NCBI RefSeq assembly: GCF_000203795.2
Contig: NW_006281112.1
Location: 154,370 to 218,369, forward strand
Reading direction: 5' to 3'
Source of the DNA: Batrachochytrium dendrobatidis JAM81
Taxonomy: Eukaryota; Chytridiomycota; Chytridiomycetes; Rhizophydiales
Length of the DNA: 64,000 nucleotides
Below the pieces are notes generated by a model. That model was not told the origin of the DNA and did not search any database. It saw nothing but the letters and a program-made list of their open reading frames with translations. Below, piece after piece: positions 24,785 through 37,300 of the stretch. Position 1 is the first letter of the stretch, and each line of letters begins with the position of its first letter. Made by a program: the position numbers and the translations under genes.

Positions 24785-27700
24785 TCAAACACGGCAAATC
24801 TTACCCTCTTCAAGTAAAGCACAGTCATAATCCGCATCCTCGTCAAAAGCATCAGCGAGTTTGATCGTGTCAAGCTTTATTTGGCCATCAGTCTTGTCGT
24901 CAGCAGGTAGTGCCAACTCGGACATGGCATCGATCGCTGCAGGTACTTCCGTCTCCACTACACCTACAGGCTCCTTTTTACCTGCCATTTTGCCTGATGC
25001 CCACTTGAATCCGCCTGACCACAGCGACTCGCTGATTTCTTGCATAGGCGGGGGTGCCAAGACTTTTTGTTTTACACCCGTGCTTGTATTATAAAGCATA
25101 AATTGGGTAGATAGTGTTTCATCAATGAGAAACTTTAGAAACTTGTCTTCAGAAACCACTGCAGCCAATGTACTTTTTTTAAGACTGAATGTTTCTGAAA
25201 CGGGTTGTTTTTTGGAAACATCAATGACTGTATTCAGATCTGTGCCAGAAGTATTCTCAGCTTCGCCAGCAGCAAACGATCGATTAAGAAACGATGAAAC
25301 AGAGCCAAGATGCTCATCGCCGCTCAATTGTCTGGTAAGAAAAAGTAACGTCTCTGATACATGGATAGTCTCCTCACGTGTAAGCAGACCATCGCTGTCT
25401 CCATCATGCGTATCAAAAATAATCTCGAGCCACGTGCCGGGACTACTATGAATTAGCTTTGCCAAACCACTCACAATATCCTGCAAATCAACCAAGCCAT
25501 CTGCATTGGTATCAAAGACTTTAGCAAACAGACGCTCGATGAAATCAGAGCCCACAACAGATTTCTTGGAAGAATCATTTCCATTACGTGCCAACTGATC
25601 ATCCTGGTCAGAATCTGTGTTGGCCCACATAGCAATCTTGGAAATAAGACGTTTAAACTGAGGAAAGTCCAGTCGATCTGGATGCAGCTTAGCAGATCTG
25701 GCTTCATAAAATTGGGCAGTGTAAAATTGGTCGCATAGAAAAAGAAGTTCGTCTTTGGAAAACTTGGAAGTGGATGTAAGATTACGTACAACACTTCGTT
25801 TTGCATACATGTCCATATTTTGAATAACTTTAAGCTGATGTGTTTTGCGCAAATCTACCACCATATCGTTCGTCACATTTTGAAACTCACGATATGCAGT
25901 GAGCATCAATTGATTGAACTTTGTGGTTGGTCGCACATTTTGTCCCTCCATTTGAAGAATATCGTCAAGATTACTGAAATATTCTTTAAGAACATTCCTA
26001 TCAAAGCACGGTCAAATATGTACATATTGTTAAACTCGAATAGGTGCACAAACAAACTTGAGCAATACTTACATAAGTTCACCATCATCTTTAATGTTTA
26101 AAATGGCGTCTCCGTTGATTTTCAAAATAGCCAGACTAATAATCAAAGCAATCAGCAAAATCGATGATTAGTTTTAAAAATCAAATGTCCAAATAAAACT
26201 TTTCAATTATAGCCAAAGAAATAAGAAAATACACTGACCCAACTTGAAAAAGCACCTAAATTGAGTAACGGTATAATGTCAGCCCATATAATAAAAAAGG
26301 CAATGAGGATGGCTCAATAAAATTCAAAAGTAATGCTAGCATACCTTGGCCCCCTCCATGAAGAAACAGTCCATAATTCGTAAAGAATATGGCAACGGTA
26401 AGGAATTGATAAACAGACTCAAAAACCACGGTAAACAGGCAACAGAAAGTTGAATCTCATATTTTTTGATATGATCACCTAAAACAGGCATGAAGCGATG
26501 CACCTGGATACCAGATACAAGTGATATACAACACATTTAAATTCTATTTTTTGCAAAGAGAGTGGTTAATAAGCGATGCATCTTGAACTCACCAGAGTCT
26601 CAAACACATGGTTGTCAATTACTGCTCCAACCATATTGACACTGAATGACCAAAAACAATAGTTAAAACATACATATCATTTCAAAAAACTAAAGTTGTT
26701 TAAATCAAAGTACATTCATGGTCAGTGTACATACGTGTAGTATCCGGGAAGCATTCTTTCACATAGAACTGTCAGAATCCAAAAGGCTTGCTCCTCTGTC
26801 AAATAAATCAATAGTACGCTTACAACAATATTCATGGCCTGACAGTAACCAATCTCGGGCTCGTGGTAAGAAAATGCCTAACAAAATCAAATTAAAATAC
26901 AAAGATGCATTGGTATATTTTCATCCAAGTAGCAGTAATGAAATGGTCAAAAAATATTTGCAAGATTTACATAGAGAACCCGACGAAGACGATCAATTCC
27001 CTCTGGTGTTTGGTATCCACTATATTCTGGAAGACTCCTACAGGTGATTTACAAAAATCCGTGGTTAGATAAAATTCAAGTCAAGATACGTTTGAAAAAC
27101 AGACTGACCTGTTTAGATCTTTTTCAATCTCCTCAGTAGAAAGTGAAACCTGACCACCATGTTCAATATGTAGTTTCTCATAGTAGCCGTCGTTTATAAA
27201 TCTATAACAAATGTACGTTAAAAACTAATAAAAACATATGCAAGACAATATACAAAACACAGACCGTTTGTACATTGCACCGCTGCACAGCTCCCAAAGT
27301 TCTCCTCGAAGAGTATTTGGGAGACCAATGCGAACCAATTTGATAAATGTTGGAAGACGAACAAGAGTCAAATTTCGTCCAAAATCTAGATAATGACAAC
27401 ATATTAGATTACAAACCAAATATTCAAATTAAACCACAAAACAATCAACAGGATCGCAAATATCAATGTTTCATGCCAAAAACAAAAGTTTACCTTTAAA
27501 ATATGAAATCCAATATCTCAGTTTGCTCTTTTCTACCGCCCTAAATGGCAGCAATATAACAGTCATCAAACATAGATTTTAGTCACTCAAATTAAAAAAC
27601 AATGGAACTTTGCATTTTCCAAAAAAATACATTACACCACCTACTTTTTGGAATCAACATAGCCGTACTTGACACCAAGTCCGCCAACATTAGTATCCTT

Positions 27701-29590
27701 TCCTGCAATCAAATCTTCAGATGGGCATGTAGTCAAAAATGGCTTTAGGCGCTTCATTTCTTCGACGTGTGACTCTAAGCGATCTTTGAGAGTAGCACAA
27801 AATTTATCAGCCAACGGTTGTCCTCCTACAAGCTGAAATAGCAACTTTAATTGATGCCGAACTGTAATCGCGATGGTGGCGGACGCCAAAGCATTGATTC
27901 GCTCAACGCGCATGATTGAAAAAAAAGGCAATGCCAGCTGGCATTGATATTTGGCGGTAGACAAGAAACACAAGAATGTGTCAGAAAGATAAAGTCTGCC
28001 ATTGAAATTGATATCTGTCCCAGATATCGAGCATGCTACGTCAATGTCTTCAAATATAGTCTCTGTGCTTGGTAAATTAAACAGCCATTGAAATTTGGCG
28101 TTTTTTTTTTGAAGCTCAAATGCCAGCTTTAATGGTATTGAGAGATTGCCTTTTTGTACAAGACCCAGTATTGTTGCGGGAGAAGTAATAATATCCTGTG
28201 TATGCTCTGTATTTTTCAAAGAAAGACCGGGAGCAGGTTCTGTGCTGATGGCTTTAAGCAATCTCTGCAAAGCCAGATTCGTGAGATATTCAAGCAATTC
28301 AAAAGTTTCGTCGCGAAAAAAAAGATTTGAAAAAAAGTGCTAATAATGCAACAAGGATTTGACAGTGCAAAATAGTTAGTTCATAGCCTGTATTTACATT
28401 TTAAAATAGCGGCAGATTCAAAACCCAAATCATTCTAAATGTATACCTCTGTTTTGTTACGGGTGACAATCCTAATTGAGTCAGAAATCATTCCTCGTTT
28501 GGACTTTTCCTTTGACAGCTCTTGAATGTCTTTAAGCTCGATAACCACCTTGGTCTCTGTTCCGAGTACAAAAGAATAAAAGCAGCAATATGACAGCGAC
28601 ACATACATCCAGCCTTGATTCATTAGTTTTCTGTGATACGAACAAGAATAAACTAAATGGCAATGGTATTAATATCGAGTCTTGAGATTCAGCAAATTTC
28701 ATCAAGTAGTCAGTCAAAACATACAACTAACAAGTCGCTCAGACTCTTCCATCCGAAACAATTGTCTCCATGATCTCGCAGCTGCTCGAAACTTTGCGTC
28801 TGATGATTTTTCATCCGTATCTGCATCTACGATTTGATCATCAAAACCAATCAGTAACTACATTTGACTACACCCATGATTTTCACAGCAGCAAGATACC
28901 TTGACTCTGTACAATGGATGTAAATTTAGTTAGAGCATAGGCTGCCTTGTCCCCTTTATCTTCAAGCTGTTTCATTTCAGGCAAAAGAGTTTCTACCATA
29001 TTTCAAAATATAGCTTAAATTAGCATTTTATCCACTGCAATATTTAAAATGTGACCAGCCATACATCACCAAGCATCTATTCAAATAGTAAAATTGAATA
29101 TCGACTGATGCTAGACAACAATGACAAACCTTCTATCCAAGCCCAATCATTCTCAATCTCTTTCAATGTCTCTGCTGCCTAATATATCCAAACATTCAAG
29201 AATACGTTATTAGTGCTTTGCAGCCAGTTAGAATTGGAAAGATTTTTAATCTAGCAGGCAGGGTTAGCTTTTGGACCAATGTAGACCCAATCAGTTCTAA
29301 ATCCAACCAACTCTTATGTAAAAATATGCATTGTAACCTACTGCGACCATCTGTCCATTTGGATCAGGCACTCCTCCTTGAAAAGTGCGCAGTACAATCC
29401 GATACGGGGACTGCTTAGTATCAAATCTAAATCGTCACTTGGATTAGCTTGTATAAAATGAATGGATTCAGTAATACAAATCATCACATAATAGCTCATA
29501 CACATTTTGTAAGGTTGCCCAAACACTTTTCAGCATAGTTGACGTTGCTTCATTTTCTTTTGACTTTTGCATCCAAAAAAGATCATTTTC
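24785..29590 (-). CDS. Rab GTPase-activating protein, GRAM-GRAM-TBC-EF hand (TBC1D8/9, yeast Gyp2 type)
   Basis: Minus-strand multi-exon gene for a TBC-domain Rab GAP acting in membrane traffic. Order from the N-terminus: [14 protein letters not shown] (about 29410-29330), a helical linker, MEESERLV then the first GRAM domain ([15 protein letters not shown], near 28600, to about 28200), a second GRAM domain ([21 protein letters not shown], near 28000), and the TBC domain between about 27500 and 25900 ([28 protein letters not shown] with the catalytic arginine, [11 protein letters not shown] with the glutamine finger). EF-hand loops follow in the last exon ([12 protein letters not shown] and [12 protein letters not shown]). 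The last exon runs 25997-24785. The first exon was not found, so the 5' limit is approximate. The domain set is that of TBC1D9; yeast Gyp2 lacks clear EF hands. Confidence 0.88.
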
Positions 29591-30627
29591 CTAGATATGT
29601 CAATAGAGTGAAGCATAAAGAATTACAAAATAAACTGTTAATATAACCAAGTATGGATGTGGCTGGACAGTTTATCATATTTCCTGTCATCAGATTAAAG
29701 ACCAATTTGCAGTACTCGAGAGCTACTTTGCATCAAAAGTATTTATACTCGCCAACATGCTCAAAATTCATATTCAGTCCAAGCCCATCAACGTTCAAAC
29801 AGCTACATGATTGTTCGAGTCGAATGCTATCTCATTGAGTTTTTCTGAATCACAAACAAGTAGATAAACTCAATGTATGATATTCAACAGCCCCATACTG
29901 CAACACAAGATACAGGACTGTCAACTAGCTTCAGATCCAGCATTCCATGTACACAATGTAAGCCCAGCGACATGCCATATAACTAGGGATGATAAAATTC
30001 AAAGCAAGCGAATTCTTGCGTAGAATTCTAAATGGAATCGGTAGATATATACTCTCTGATACATGCCTTGATAGTTTTCCAAAAGGAAGTGTTTTCGACC
30101 ACTGTTGGATGTGTCCACATTGCTGCGTTGCAATCAATTGCCAATAATCAACCCTTGACAAAGTATTTCAATCAAACACTGGTCACGTGAGTTGGAATAA
30201 GCTAAACCAAATCCAGTCTGTTCTAGTGTCGATACAGCTCGACGTTCCAATGAAATGAAAATATTTTAGTCTGTCGAGTAAAACAGTTTATTTCAAGGCA
30301 AATACTTGAAGTGTGAAAGCTGCACCATTAAAAAAAGCATAAGCAGGTCTAGTTCTGGATAGCTTTCGGAATGTATAGATCGATTGTCGTCAATACTGGC
30401 TGGCTATTTGGTTGGATTTACTGTATATGAATCCTGATCGATTCTGCAAAATTAACACTAGAAATATAGCATCAATAATCTCGACTAGAAAAACTGGATT
30501 CACCCACCAATACAGTCAGTACTACAGAAACTACATGGCATAAACCAGTCCGAGTAAAATCTGCTTTCCCAGCTGTATCATCGCTAGTGACGAAATAAAG
30601 TTTGGAGACACCAAAATATAGCATCGG
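29591..30627. other. About 1 kb without a recognised gene
   Basis: AT-rich sequence between the 5' part of the Rab GAP gene and a small acidic gene. It should hold the missing first exon and the promoter of the Rab GAP. Frames at 29653-29838 (+) and 29931-30161 (-) have no family signature, and I do not call them genes. No inverted repeats of the MITE family are visible. Confidence 0.5.
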
Positions 30628-30948
30628 TCAGCTATATACTAATAAAACTCGGGACAAGCTCGCATACAAACAAAATCTCGTACTCAGTCTACCAAGTGCC
30701 TTGGACAACACAGGGATCAAAAGAACTGCCACTTGCCAGGCATTTACTGTACCATCATCGTCATCATCATAAATATCTTCCAGACTAGGATACTCCCCGA
30801 CTGGTTCACCATGAACGGATTGAAGCTCAGATCCCCCGCTTAAAAAACTAATATCTCTGGAACCTGCCATCATTTGACCTTGAGATGAATTCGCATGTTG
30901 CTGCTGCTCATCCATTCTTCGCTGTATCCGCTCAGCCAGTGATGACAT
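30628..30948 (-). CDS. Small acidic protein with hydrophobic tail, unrecognised
   Basis: A 106-codon frame with the ATG at 30948. It starts MSSLAERIQRRMDEQQQ (a charged helix), then a Ser/Gly-rich stretch, an acidic run (EDIYDDDDDGT, about residues 57-67) and a hydrophobic C-terminal stretch (WQVAVLLIPVL...). The tail could be a membrane anchor, as in small outer-mitochondrial proteins, or the reading may pass a missed splice site after GTVNAWQ. It is divergent from the gene at 31076, with 127 bp between. Function unknown. Confidence 0.5.
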   Translation of the reverse strand: MSSLAERIQRRMDEQQQHANSSQGQMMAGSRDISFLSGGSELQSVHGEPVGEYPSLEDIYDDDDDGTVNAWQVAVLLIPVLSKALGRLSTRFCLYASLSRVLLVYS

Positions 30949-31075
30949 TGCACAATCAATAAAAATTGGTCTGGTAAAATTGTATGCTCAAAATAGACAT
31001 CTATAAATCACGTGTTGTATCTTGTCAAAACTGATCAACTCAAAGTCGAACCATTTCCAGTTAAAAATAACCTAT

Positions 31076-31941
31076 ATGATTGGGATACATACTCATGCTT
31101 TTCCTCGGATGGCTAATCTTTGCTTAAAGTCCTTTTTTAGCAGAGAAATGTCTACTAGAATCTGTAGAATTCGACCTGCTGTCGAATGTGGTATCAACTA
31201 TAGTCATAATCTGTATGTGGCAGATGTGAATGATCCGGATAAAGTTGCATTGACATTTACTTTGCCGAACCAGGCCCATTCAACCTTGTCCGATGAGGAT
31301 ATCATTGGCTGGGTTGATCGTAGTGTCTTTTCAAAGAATCTTCACTTGAACACAGAATCTAGTGCCATATCTAGTATAAAGCCATTCAACTTTACCTCGA
31401 ATCATCAATTTGAATCCAGATTGCACAAGTTTCTTGCCGAAAACATTCATAAAGATGAAGCAGCTCAAGGTAGCTAGACTTGCTCACTATGTATGTTTGA
31501 ACCAAGGAACTTGGACATCAACTCATCCGATTTTTTAACGGTCATGCAATTTAGCTCTAGCAAATTATCAAAAAGAAGGTCATTTGAATATTAATGACGA
31601 ACGAGTCTTTACACCATGGGGTAGAGTAAGGTAAGCTATACAAACACTGATCGTAAACCAATCACCTCTTAAATATATTCTAAATAGTGACAATACTAAC
31701 AATGATCATTAAATCATTGGTAATAGCGATCCAGAGGATATTTTGGGAAATGTCCTTGTTCAAAATGGCAAGATCGTAAAAGGAAGCTATCAAAGGTAAC
31801 CTTGAATTATACTTTGTTCCTAAAAGACTCTGACCGTGTATTTCTGTATATGTTTCTAGAATGCCGACTCATCGACTGTTTAGCCTGAATGGTCTTTTTC
31901 AGCTTAACAAGTCTCTTCATGATCTGTATATTCAGAAATAA
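31076..31941 (+). CDS. Conserved hypothetical protein
   Basis: Exons 31076-31469, 31555-31630, 31727-31795 and 31860-31941 join in phase to 206 residues. The N-terminus before MSTRICRIRP is basic and could be a mitochondrial presequence; the ATG at 31112 is another possible start. The C-terminal half has motif-like blocks (NDERVFTPWGRV, PEDILGNVLVQNGK, SYQRMPTHRLFSLNGLFQL) that look strongly constrained, as in a conserved family. I do not know its function. Confidence 0.75.
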
Positions 31942-32266
31942 ACTGGTCTAAAAAGATTATATCAAACTGAGTGTATTTCATTACAGTTGGCGACAAGGAC
32001 AGAAACAAGTGAGAAATTGTCACACCATCCCATTAGAGTGCATCGTGTTGTGAGAATCTACGCTAGTCTGAAGCAATCGTTCAGTGCTATAGAGAATTCA
32101 CGTTTTTGGAATCTCAACAGCAGTCTACTCGATACCATCATGTTTTCAAACATGATGAATTGGGTTGAAATATGAATATTTCATCTCTCCCGTTCTCATA
32201 CCTTTTATCACTAACCGTAATCTTTCTACCCTATTTTCAGCATCAACATACAAACATATTTCAAAG
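31942..32266. other. 325-bp spacer, likely NOSIP promoter
   Basis: Lies between the stop of the hypothetical gene and the NOSIP start codon. A 62-codon plus frame (31987-32175) shows no recognisable feature. A pyrimidine-rich run (CTCTCCCGTTCTC) lies near 32186. I see no repeat or RNA gene. Confidence 0.5.
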
Positions 32267-33481
32267 ATGCCTCGACATTCGAAAAACAATACTGCACTAG
32301 CATTCTTCACTAGTGCAGAGAGATCCAAACTCACCTATGGTACTCAAAAGCAGCGATTAGGGAGAGACAGTATGAGAGACTACGATGCCTGTCTATTGTG
32401 CTTGCGTGCAGCTGTGCAGCCAGTGTGTTGTGCAAAAGGCCATTTGTATTGCAAGGTGATTCCGACTACAATGGGACGGACTTGCTCAGGATTATAGTAA
32501 TATACTGATTCTTATCAACTCTACTGCAAATCCTAAATCTTGTTATAGGAATGTATATTTGAAAGCATCCTTGCTCAAAAAAAACAAATACTTCGTCAAT
32601 CTAAAGACATAAAAAACTTTGAGCAGTCCATTGAAGCTGAGCATGCTAGTAAAGCAGAGGAAACTCAAAAAAAGCAAATTGAAGACTTCAAGAACTTGGA
32701 AACACACTCAACGTCTGTCCAGAAAAAAAATGGCAATGCCGACATACCTACGCCAGGTCTTTCCAATTTTTGGCTGGCAAGTCCAAGTTTTAATTTAACT
32801 GCTACTGTGTAAACGAGATGTCTTACTAAAGCGTTTACTGTGAATGTATACTTTATCTTGAAAATACAGCCGTCACTTACCCCTGAAGCTGCTCCAAGTG
32901 CCCCAAAAGCAGACAAGGTTGAGCCGCAATGCAGCGCCGCATCTGAACCTCATTCTATCAGGTATGCAATATTTGACAATCTCTTGAATCTGATCCTCAT
33001 ACTAGTCTAATTTAGTCCTGAAATATCATGGCTGATTTTTACACTAATCTAGCCTCAAAAAGCTTATCCCTGTGGTTTTCGCGCAATCCTCAACCTCGGC
33101 TGGCTTAGAAAAAAAGCTTGAACGACCTGGAAAGCATTGTCCCTGTTGTCTTACTACATTTAGGAATGGTGTAAAAATTGTCGGTGAGTCCATCATGTAT
33201 ATTGCTTGCAATGTAAAGACCAAAGGGTATATTGGCAAAAGTGGCTCATAGGATTCTTTGTACTGATCGAGAATTAAACTATTTTAACCACAGTTTTAAA
33301 AAACTGTGGTCATGCTATTTGTAGACCATGTTTCATCAAATTTACAAAGTCTTCGTGCAAATGCGTCGTGTGTGATGTAAAATGCAAGGAACGTGATGTC
33401 ATTGATTTAGATATTGAAGGAACTGGCTTTTCCAGTGGTGGCCAGGCGGAAGCTAGCAGAGGTGGTCCTGCTTTTCAGTAA
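32267..33481 (+). CDS. NOSIP: NOSIP homologue, U-box type E3 ubiquitin ligase
   Basis: Member of the nitric-oxide-synthase-interacting protein family; nuclear, spliceosome-linked and with E3 ligase activity in animals. Exons 32267-32455, 32549-32776, 32870-32961, 33053-33183 and 33294-33481 give 275 residues (human about 300). Seen: the N-terminal MPRHSKNNTALAFFTSAER, the split first zinc-finger-like half (DYDACLLCLRAA-QPVCC-KGHLYCKECIF), a Lys/Glu helix, FWLPSLTPEA, and the C-terminal half RPGKHCPCCLTTF...LKNCGHAICRPC. The second intron begins with GC (32777-32778) rather than GT; the phase fits only this donor. Confidence 0.95.
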
Positions 33482-33738
33482 AAGAAAGTTGATGAACTGT
33501 TTAATTTAGGAGAATTGGTAATATATAGTGGATCGACTTCAAACCAGTGCTGTGTTTTGGTTACAAGCGGGATGGGAATATACGGCTAGATAGATAAAGC
33601 AATGATTTTGACTCGGTATCTTGACTATAAACAGCTCAAGTAAATCAACTCACCTAGTGTTTCATAAAAGTTTTAGTTGTAGTGGGTGATGCTTATTGAG
33701 AAATCTCATTGTCGATCCAGCAATTTGACAGTTTGCTA

Positions 33739-34132
33739 GTCGTATTCACATGAAATGAAGAGCTCGTATCTCAGGCACTACCTCTTGCTTTGCAATATAC
33801 AATGGCTAGATATTCATTGTGCACTTGTATTAGAAACGGACTGTTCAATAGATATTTTCAATTCAATAGACACAACGTACATCATATAATGCACATAAAT
33901 TAGTTTTAAACTGGGATTATCCTTTTCCTCACATTTGATACAACCATGCATTGTACGATCACCGAGTTTGAAACCAGATTCATTTATTGCAATTCAAATA
34001 TTGGATACGACTGTTCTCAAACTCTACAAACAGTTTACAGGAAGCAATGCTGTCAAGTTTAATAGGAATTATCATTCATGAGATTAACTGTTTAGTCAAT
34101 ACTTTGACACTTTAGTTTCATGAATACGACTG
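33739..34132 (+). mobile_element. MITE-like TIR element, copy 2
   Basis: About 394 bp between NOSIP and SEC3. The left end TAGTCGTATTCACATGAAAT and the right end, read backward, CAGTCGTATTCATGAAACT are inverted repeats of each other and of copy 1. TA follows the right end (34133-34134). The inside aligns with copy 3, for example (C/G)ATTGTACGATCACC(G/A)AGTTT and CCAGATTCATT. No open frame. Confidence 0.75.
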
Positions 34133-34314
34133 TAAATCATTTTAAATGATGTCATCAAGATTGCTAGAGAATAATACATTGCTTTGTATCAAAATAGCTT
34201 GATAAGCTTGAACGCGTATCTTGCCAATTGCAAAATTATTATTCTATAATTGGCTCAGGTCCGACAAAGTCTGGCAATTTACTCCGTCTTAAATTGAATA
34301 TACATGAAGTACAG

Positions 34315-37300
34315 ATGTCGGATGAGCAACTTAAAAAACAGCTTATCCAGCAGCTCTTTGAAGATGTAAGCGAAGGTGGGTACGGTGGGCAGGATGGTAG
34401 CGCCGGAAAGCTCATTTTCCATGCACGAGTATTTGAGGAAGAACGAGAGGTGCGTGGTGTCAAGGATTTACTTAAAGTGTCGTTTCAGAATAAAGACAGC
34501 AAAGACTCCAAGGATGCAAAGGATGATAATGATGACGACGATGATGACGATGAAAAACCAGGGATAAAGGGGAAATGGAAAAGTCGCATTATATCCTTAT
34601 CTGGTATGTACAGTGATAGACCAGCTACGTAATTGACCTGTACACTATTACTGTAAATTTGTACTCTTGTTTTTTGGCTGAAACATCTCCTAATGCCATA
34701 TTCCAAGGGCAAACATACTGACTTGAATGCAATTACAATCTATTTGTTTTTGATACGCCATGCTTTTTGAACACCGTGATGTTTATCGCTGACAACTCAC
34801 TGGACCAACCCAGTTCGGAAAGGTACAAAAATACGCTTATATAAACTCAAGCAAGAACGCTTTGGCAGTCTTTCCGTTATAAAAGTATGGGGGCTAGATG
34901 AGCTCAAGTCTTTAGAAAATGGAGAAGTATGTAATTGCAGTGCACCCACTATGGGTAGAAATTGCTCATTCACAAAGCACCGACTCACTATTTATTACTA
35001 GGACTGCCAAGTTCTGGTCAATCTGGGGAAAATATACCGATGGACATTTGAGAGCAACCAACAGAGAACTCAATTCTTGGAAATGGTTATCAAGGTTAGG
35101 CGTACACGATTGTTAACTTTTCTATAAATCTGGTTAATGAGATTGGTCATTGATTGTTATCGTTACATTCAACTTTTAGCTCTGTAGAGCAAATACAAAA
35201 AAAATGCCCAAGCTAATTAATATTGGAGAGTCGGTTATGCAAGGTAGATAAGATCACAATGTAGAATATTGAATGATAACTTGCTTGAACTTTTTTGTTT
35301 CAAAGAATATTCATCAACTGAAAACTGTAATGATTCATTCCAAACTTTGTATTCAATACGATATTTAAAGTACAAGCATCCGTTCCAGTCGATATTGGTC
35401 TTGGAACGAGCAATACACACGTCAAATTAGCTGGGACTGAGATGGATTCTGCTAGTCAGGAGCTTCAAATCAGTGGAGATGATGAAGGTTTGGTGTCGAA
35501 TGCGTTTTTTGTATTAGACTTTCAAACATGGGCATTTCGCTAAATAATATTATTGAATTTTCAAACTGGCTAGCCGTAACGGCAATAGAAACTTTACCTA
35601 CAATTGATTTGAGCCTTGTTTTAAGTGATTTTAATTGGCAAGCAAGCGGCGATGCAGCAGCTTTGGAAGCACGATTGTTTTCAGAACTGCAGGCATTAGA
35701 AGCAGTACGTTTTCTCTGATTCATATGGACAAATATATATGATATAATTTTAATGCAGCACCTGTTTGGCTCAATGGAGATCCAAAAGAAATATACTGAC
35801 ATTCAACTGACTACCGTCCGTCAATCTACACTTGAATAGGCCAATGTACACGATATTATTCAAAGTGAATCTCAAGCCAACATTGTCGTCAACGAAATCG
35901 AACAAGCTCTTTCAGAACTCACCCAAATTGATGATTGGCTTTCCCACTATACATCCTTGCTTGATGTAAGTGTCAGTGCCTTTTTCCAATGGATGTCATT
36001 TTTATCGCTAATAGCCTATATGATACTAACACACTGCTCAAACTCTCCTTGTAGTCAATGGGGCAAGATGTCCACCAAATCGAGACGCAGAACAAAGGAA
36101 TGCAAGTGACTTCCACAAATCAACAATGTCTGTTGACTTCTGTGGAAAAGTTATTGGGAAGTTTGCGCATTTCAGGATATACATTAGAGGTGCTTCGAAA
36201 TGAACCTCTTGACAGTCCAGATGGCGTACGCGAGTGCGAGTCTGCAGTTCAAAAACTCATGAACATTATCAATACAAAGCTTACAGGTAAAACACGGCAT
36301 TTTCCTGTTGGTATCTGTATATATTGTTTAATATGTACTATTCTGTTTTGTAAAATCTATTTCTGTAGATATGGGTGACATGGCTGTCATTAAAGAAAGA
36401 AAAGCACTTTTACAGGGATATGCAAACGATTTTGCAAAACGACTGTGTGGATATTTACTGGAAACATTTTCAAAACTGGTTGGTCATTGAATCAAAACAT
36501 ATTCAAAATTGGCTTGAAATTTCAATTAAACTAACCTTTATATAAATCATGATCAACTTTATGATATCTTTTCAACAACAGGCAGATTTTTATTTACAAG
36601 ACAAGGCTCGTATATCTCAAAAAGGCTCATTGAAGCTTTATGCACATGAGAGTCTTGAGCAAAAACTATTCAAATTTCAAAATTTACTGCGCTGGCTTAA
36701 AGATATTGACGCTCGTGCACATCATGAACTTCAAATGGTAACCATTTCTTTGCGCTAAAAGTGATTTGGTTGAAAAATTATTCAACTAGTTGTAAAATGC
36801 TGACATGTGTGGTTTCAAGGCATATGTCAAGGAAATTATTCGTCCATATAGGCGCGAAACACAAGAGTTTATCGAGATTTTGAAGACCCAGCATACACAA
36901 CGCAAAATTACACAGGAAGAAATGGATTTTTGTGAGTTTGTGGTTTTTGCAATCTATTTAAAAATCGAGTCTAAACATGTCTGGAAATTTCATTATTCAA
37001 TGCAATAGTGTTTTCTGGTCAGGGCGTATCAGTGTCTTCAGCTGCAAGTAATGCCATCAAGTCTGCAATTCGTTCAGGCACATCAAATTTGGGCAATACA
37101 TCTGATCGAAATGGTCCTTCTGGTGGAATCAAGCAAAAACTCGAAAGCTGGAAGCCTAATCGCAAGAAGCTTGGTAAAGCGTTTGATTTTTCTGGACAAT
37201 CAGGATCGCACTCTACAGGTGATGATGGGTTGAAGGAATCCCCATCCAAGCCAGGACTCTACGAACTTGGTAGTCTAAAGAACTCATCGCGGGTTGGAAG

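Noticed and set aside
29653..30161. Small frames on both strands between the Rab GAP and the acidic gene
   Set aside because: No recognisable domain, and they do not join to the Rab GAP in phase.
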